Positions 6,652 through 9,795 of a stretch of 9,795 nucleotides of DNA are shown here, one piece after another. This stretch comes from an uncultured Eubacteriales bacterium (lineage in GTDB: Bacteria; Bacillota; Clostridia; Oscillospirales; Acutalibacteraceae). The DNA is taken from NCBI GenBank assembly GCA_900321195.1, contig ONVG01000044.1:1-9795 (forward strand). The letters run 5' to 3'. The stretch's first letter is position 1, and every line of letters starts with the position of its first letter. The notes under the pieces were generated by a model. It saw nothing but the letters and a program-made list of their open reading frames with translations. It had not been told where the DNA came from and ran no database searches. Made by a program: the position numbers and the translations under genes.

Positions 6652-6908
6652 ACAGGGTTGACGATACAATTAATTAACTAAATACATAAAGTAGTATTAA
6701 ACAACACATTATAAAAGCAATCGACACAACTTCAGCCTTAAAGCAGAAAGGGTAATGATATCAGCAGACATAAAAAGTCTATAATACAATAACCTTAAAA
6801 AATCCGACTTCTTATATCCGCATATCAGCGCCCGTATCTGCCGGATACACACTTTCCAATCACGGAAAAACCTGCATGGAGTGGTAACTCTTTCCATGCA
6901 GGTTTTTC
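6652..6908 (+). ncRNA. Candidate small RNA between an orphan promoter and a terminator
   Basis: In the 400-base gap between ychF and the convergent amylase gene, a near-consensus promoter (6617-6645) and a strong hairpin terminator (6865-6908) frame about 257 bases. I find no reading frame with a good ribosome binding site: ATG at 6755 has AAAGGG only two bases away and encodes nine residues, and TTG at 6658 encodes seven. Small hairpins are possible (GTATC 6834-6838 with GATAC 6844-6848; alternatively TATCCG 6815-6820 with CGGATA 6842-6847). It matches no RNA family I can recognise. The stretch might also be the remnant of a lost gene. Its ending with a terminator that can serve the amylase gene too weakens the case. 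Confidence 0.35.
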
Positions 6909-6911
6909 TGT
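6862..6911. terminator. Long bidirectional terminator at the 3' end of the amylase gene
   Basis: A perfect 16-bp inverted repeat, GAAAAACCTGCATGGA (6865-6880) with its complement at 6893-6908, extended outward by a G-T, a C-G and an A-T pair. The loop is 12 bases. The U-rich side of the stem (GGTTTTT) serves transcripts from both directions. It lies about 20 bases after the minus-strand amylase stop and also closes any transcript coming from the orphan promoter at 6617. Confidence 0.88.
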
Positions 6912-6931
6912 ATGCCCAAAAATCCAGGCTG

Positions 6932-8893
6932 TCAATCGGTAACGTGAAGCTCTGGAAGCTCATCTTCTTCCTCAGCGGCCGTTTCCTCTGTTTTTTCGTC
7001 TTCCTTTTCGGAAACAACAGGCTCCGGCTTTCTTTCTATCCTTACGAAAGCGCAGCCGTCCCTCGGTATAGTAAGCTCGTCAATAACAAGGTCGGTTCCC
7101 ATATATGTCTTGCCGCCGATAAATTCTTCCGGTACCTTGAACTTTATCGTATAGTCTGCCGCATTGAATACACAAAGAAGCTTTTCCTTTTCATCCTGAC
7201 GGATATATCCCATTGTCCTGCCTGTTGAGCCGTAGTCTATAAGGTCGCCGTCTCTCAGACATGAGCATTCACTTCTCATTTTTCCAAGCTCTCTGTACCA
7301 GTCAACGAGGTCTGTTTCCTCTCTGCCCCAGGGGAATGTAGCACGGTTGAACGGGTCTTTATAGCCCTCAACGCCTGCCTCATCACCGTAATATATACAG
7401 GGTACACCGGGAAGTGTGTACAGTATGCCGCTTGCAATTCTCATGCGCCTTAAACCGTATTCTCTCTGTATAGGCGAAAGCTTTGTGGACGCCTGCCATT
7501 CTCTGCCTCGTCCGTGCTGTCTTTCACCTGCAAGAAGTGTTATGACACGCTCGGTATCATGAGTTCCCAAAAGATTCATCAGCGAACGTATTACAGGACG
7601 GGGATAGTTTTCAAGTACGCACATTACTATCTCTAACATGTCCCTGCCGTCGCCGCAGTCAAGGAAACCGAGTATAGCATCCCTGAACGGATAGTTCATT
7701 ACGCTGTCAAGCTCCTTGCCGTAGAGGAAACGTCTTCTTGAACCGTAGCTTTCCTTATTCGACGCATCCTCCCACACTTCTCCGAGAAGAAGCGCTTCAG
7801 GGTCTTCCGCCTTTACAGCCTCGCGGATATACTCTATGAATTCATCCGGCAGTTCGTCCGCAACATCAAGTCTCCAGCCGCTGTTGCCGTTTCTTATCCA
7901 TTTGCGTATTATTCCGTTTTCGCCGTTGATGTACTCATTGAATGAGTTTGAAAGCTCCTCGACCTCCGGCAGAGTATTGAAGCCCCACCATGAATTATAT
8001 ATATTAGGCCACTCGATGAATTTATACCATGTATAATACGGTGACTCCTTTGAATTATATGCGCCTACGCTGTCATAACGGTGTTCACGGTTGAAGTATA
8101 TGCTGTCACTTCCGGTATGGCTGAACACGCCGTCATTTATTATCCTTATATCAAGCTTTTTTGCTTCCGAACAAAGCTCCTTGAAATCCTCCTCAGTACC
8201 GAGTATCGGGTCTATCTTTTCATAGTTGCCCGTATCATATCTGTGATTTGAATAAGCCTCGAATATCGGATTGAGATATATGCAGGTAACTCCGAGACTT
8301 TTAAGGTACGGGAGTTTCATCGTTATTCCTTTAAGGTCACCCATGAAGAAATCCGAATTAGTTATCATACCGAAAGCATTAGGCCTCCAGTCAGGGATAA
8401 CGTTCCAGTCCTTCTGCAGCTTTTTGTCGGAATATATCCCCTCTTTTTTCTCGCCTGAGAAATAAAATCTGTCGGGGAATATCTGATACATTATACCGCC
8501 GGGCAGCCAATCGGGTGTTTTAAAGTTCTTGTCATAGCATGTGAGCTGAAAACGAGGCTCACAGTCGCTCAGGGCAAGATATCCCTCTCCGCCGTAGTTC
8601 TTCATTATAAAACGCCTGCCGTACCTTGTATCAAGTCCGAAATGATACCAGTAAAGACCGACACGCTCAATAGTTATATGACATTCCCACTGTTCATGGT
8701 CATCTCCTACCATACCTGCCCAGAACATACCCTGGACCTTGGTATCGCCGTAAAGATCGTCCTTCATCGCAAGCACTGCGCCCGAACATCCGAGATCTCT
8801 CGGCAGTACTATTTTAAAATACATAGTTGTTTCCGAGGGTACCGCTCCCGTCGGATAACGATACGAAATATCACGAGAATTAAAAAGCCTCAC
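6932..8893 (-). CDS. Intracellular GH13 alpha-glucan hydrolase (neopullulanase/cyclomaltodextrinase-like)
   Basis: An alpha-amylase-family enzyme predicted to cut maltodextrins or related alpha-glucans in the cytoplasm; no signal peptide is present. Numbering from the ATG at 8947: a beta-sandwich N-terminal domain (about 20-135, starting FNSRDISYRYPTGAVP) of the CBM34-like kind, a TIM barrel from about 150 (GIMYQIFPDRF), and a C-terminal beta domain (about 565-638). Catalytic sites are intact: nucleophile D361 in GWRLDVADE, acid/base E390 in LLGEVWED, third acid D464 in GTHDTER, and region I DGVFSHTG (D272, H277). The last 31 residues form an unusual acidic tail. Start: the ATG at 8947 has only a weak GGA; GTG at 8893 has GAGGGG six bases upstream and starts where homologs usually begin, so it is preferred (653 versus 671 aa). 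Exact specificity is uncertain. A single gene with its own promoter and terminator. Confidence 0.92.
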   Translation of the reverse strand: MRLFNSRDISYRYPTGAVPSETTMYFKIVLPRDLGCSGAVLAMKDDLYGDTKVQGMFWAGMVGDDHEQWECHITIERVGLYWYHFGLDTRYGRRFIMKNYGGEGYLALSDCEPRFQLTCYDKNFKTPDWLPGGIMYQIFPDRFYFSGEKKEGIYSDKKLQKDWNVIPDWRPNAFGMITNSDFFMGDLKGITMKLPYLKSLGVTCIYLNPIFEAYSNHRYDTGNYEKIDPILGTEEDFKELCSEAKKLDIRIINDGVFSHTGSDSIYFNREHRYDSVGAYNSKESPYYTWYKFIEWPNIYNSWWGFNTLPEVEELSNSFNEYINGENGIIRKWIRNGNSGWRLDVADELPDEFIEYIREAVKAEDPEALLLGEVWEDASNKESYGSRRRFLYGKELDSVMNYPFRDAILGFLDCGDGRDMLEIVMCVLENYPRPVIRSLMNLLGTHDTERVITLLAGERQHGRGREWQASTKLSPIQREYGLRRMRIASGILYTLPGVPCIYYGDEAGVEGYKDPFNRATFPWGREETDLVDWYRELGKMRSECSCLRDGDLIDYGSTGRTMGYIRQDEKEKLLCVFNAADYTIKFKVPEEFIGGKTYMGTDLVIDELTIPRDGCAFVRIERKPEPVVSEKEDEKTEETAAEEEDELPELHVTD

Positions 8894-8947
8894 ATAAAAC
8901 CCCTCTTGCTCATTAAGTGTAATTTTCGCATAATTTCTGCATACCAT

Positions 8948-9008
8948 GTCATTCCGGAAAAAAGCAGGGAAAAGCTTTCAAATATCCTTTGCTCATAATC
9001 GGAATGAC
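8948..9008 (-). promoter_or_regulatory. Structured 5' leader of the amylase mRNA
   Basis: From the predicted start near 9080 to the GTG at 8893 the leader is about 187 bases. It holds a perfect 9-bp inverted repeat: GTCATTCCG (9008-9000 on the minus strand) and CGGAATGAC (8956-8948), with 43 bases between. The right arm ends one base before the alternative ATG at 8947. Inside lies TTGAAAGCTTTTCC, a near-palindrome. I recognise no known riboswitch. Confidence 0.45.
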
Positions 9009-9086
9009 TTTGAAAATTTTAGGTTAAAAAGTATAGTTTGATTTGATTTTTATATCTGTATCTCGTATTTATTTATATTAAATGAT

Positions 9087-9115
9087 ATTATAATACCTTG
9101 AGTTTTTACTGTCAA
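9087..9115 (-). promoter_or_regulatory. Perfect-consensus sigma-A promoter for the amylase gene
   Basis: On the minus strand TTGACA (9115-9110), exactly 17 bases, TATAAT (9092-9087): all twelve consensus bases at the optimal spacing. The predicted start is about 9080. It begins 13 bases after the hflX stop codon. Confidence 0.88.
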
Positions 9116-9120
9116 GGCAT
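9093..9120. repeat. Inverted repeat overlapping the amylase promoter -35 (operator-like)
   Basis: On the minus strand ATGCCTTGA (9120-9112) and TCAAGGTAT (9101-9093) form a 9-bp inverted repeat with one G-T position and a 10-base centre. It covers part of the -35 box and runs to the base just before the -10. This placement suits a repressor operator. It could instead act as a weak hairpin after hflX, but no U-tract follows, so it is a poor terminator. Confidence 0.6.
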
Positions 9121-9127
9121 ATTTGTA

Positions 9128-9795
9128 TCAGAAATTTGTCTGATACTGCTCTATCATATGCCACATTGATTCCTCTGCGACTACCTCCGCCTTTATGCCG
9201 CCGGCTGTATATTCCTCCGACTGCAAGGCTCCGGCATTTCTCAGAACAGCTAAAAGTGACGCCTTGTCGAAAGGCACTAAAAGACTGAATTTCCTCATCC
9301 TGACAGGAAGATTTTTCTCTATTGCCGCAAGAAGCTCGTCTATGCCCTCGCCGCTTTTCGCGCATATCCTTACACTGTTCTTATCGGCGGGCAAAAGCGC
9401 CTTATCTTCAACAAGGTCGCATTTGTTGAAAACATTTACTACAGGCGTATCACCGCAGCCAAGCTCCCTGAGAAGCGACTCGGTAACATCAAGATGAAGT
9501 CTGTATTCCTCGCTTGACGCATCGCAGACATTAAGTATTATATCAGCGGAGGCGGCTTCTTCAAGCGTTGACTTAAAGGCTTCGACAAGATGGTGCGGAA
9601 GTCTTCTGACAAGTCCGACTGTATCTATCATCATAACTGATGCGCCGTTCGGAAGCTTCAACGCTCTTGAAGTCGGGTCAAGCGTTGCAAAAAGCTTGTC
9701 CTCGGAAAGCACTCCCGCCTGCGTCAGAGTATTCATAAGCGTTGACTTTCCGGCGTTCGTATATCCGACTATCGCAACGGTTATTATGCCGTCCT
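9128..9795 (-). CDS. hflX: GTPase HflX, C-terminal part (runs off the right edge)
   Basis: HflX is a ribosome-associated GTPase that in other bacteria splits or rescues stalled ribosomes. About 222 residues are present; the N-terminal HflX domain lies outside the window. The frame is open to the edge, where it reads VAIVGYTNAGKST, the G1 P-loop, so the ATG at 9736 is an internal Met. Further motifs are LFATLDPTSRALKLP (switch I, G2), DTVGLVRRLPHHLVEAFKSTLEEA (G3 and the HflX-specific helix), and NKCDL (G4). The C-terminal tail with MRKFSLLVPF and the GGIKAEVVAEES strand is also typical. TGA at 9128-9130 is followed almost at once by the amylase promoter, with no U-tailed terminator between, so hflX transcripts may continue into the amylase gene. 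Confidence 0.96.
   Translation of the reverse strand, partial: DGIITVAIVGYTNAGKSTLMNTLTQAGVLSEDKLFATLDPTSRALKLPNGASVMMIDTVGLVRRLPHHLVEAFKSTLEEAASADIILNVCDASSEEYRLHLDVTESLLRELGCGDTPVVNVFNKCDLVEDKALLPADKNSVRICAKSGEGIDELLAAIEKNLPVRMRKFSLLVPFDKASLLAVLRNAGALQSEEYTAGGIKAEVVAEESMWHMIEQYQTNF

Noticed and set aside
6709..7017. Basic 102-codon minus-strand frame beginning with Lys/Arg-rich sequence
   Set aside because: It overlaps the acidic amylase tail in another frame, which explains its basic bias, and it runs through the terminator hairpin at 6865-6908.
8969..8982. Possible CcpA (cre) site in the amylase leader
   Set aside because: The sequence lacks the central CG and mismatches the cre consensus at about three fixed positions; kept only as part of the leader description.
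9128..9736. ATG at 9736 as the start of a small GTPase gene
   Set aside because: The frame continues upstream into a P-loop (VGYTNAGKST) up to the window edge, so this Met is internal to hflX.
1..9795. CRISPR array, transposon, toxin-antitoxin or defence system
   Set aside because: No regularly spaced repeats, no terminal inverted repeats flanking a transposase, and no gene of these families was found in either strand.

Overview
The window looks like core chromosome of a spore-forming, low-to-moderate GC Firmicute of class Clostridia, probably Ruminococcus-like (Oscillospiraceae). The signs are the end of a spoIIP sporulation gene, AGGAGG-type ribosome binding sites, TTGACA/TATAAT promoters, short U-tailed terminators, and a gene set (tex, ychF, hflX, an intracellular GH13 amylase, a C_GCAxxG_C_C protein) common in gut clostridia. 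I see no mobile element, CRISPR array, tRNA or rRNA.

Layout from left to right. (1) 2-412, plus strand: 3' end of spoIIP, closed by a hairpin (407-446) that also closes a small Cys-rich DUF1540 gene on the minus strand (444-605). (2) 741-4436, minus strand: a compact cluster read leftwards, DUF1624 membrane acyltransferase-like protein, then tex, then a HAD phosphatase, with gaps of about 20-40 bases. (3) 4472-4541: a symmetric control region where two extended -10 promoters face each other and share one predicted start base pair; one serves the leftward cluster, the other the rightward genes. (4) 4567-5364, plus strand: an FlK-like hotdog thioesterase and a C_GCAxxG_C_C putative redox protein. 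(5) 5433-6530, plus strand: ychF with its own promoter and a strong terminator. (6) 6531-6931: 400 bases without a convincing gene, but with a near-consensus promoter that has no gene after it and a long convergent terminator, so a candidate small RNA. (7) 6932-8893/8947, minus strand: an intracellular GH13 alpha-glucan hydrolase with a long leader and a perfect-consensus promoter embedded in an inverted repeat. (8) 9128-9795, minus strand: the C-terminal half of hflX, running off the right edge.

Most genes are housekeeping: sporulation engulfment, RNA/transcription maintenance (Tex), ribosome-associated P-loop proteins (YchF, HflX), small-molecule clean-up (HAD phosphatase, acyl-CoA thioesterase) and glucan breakdown. 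I do not see a multi-gene novel system. The items most worth a second look are regulatory: the mirror-image promoter pair, the orphan promoter plus terminator after ychF, the operator-like repeat and structured leader of the amylase gene, and the small DUF1540 gene with a possible sporulation-type promoter.
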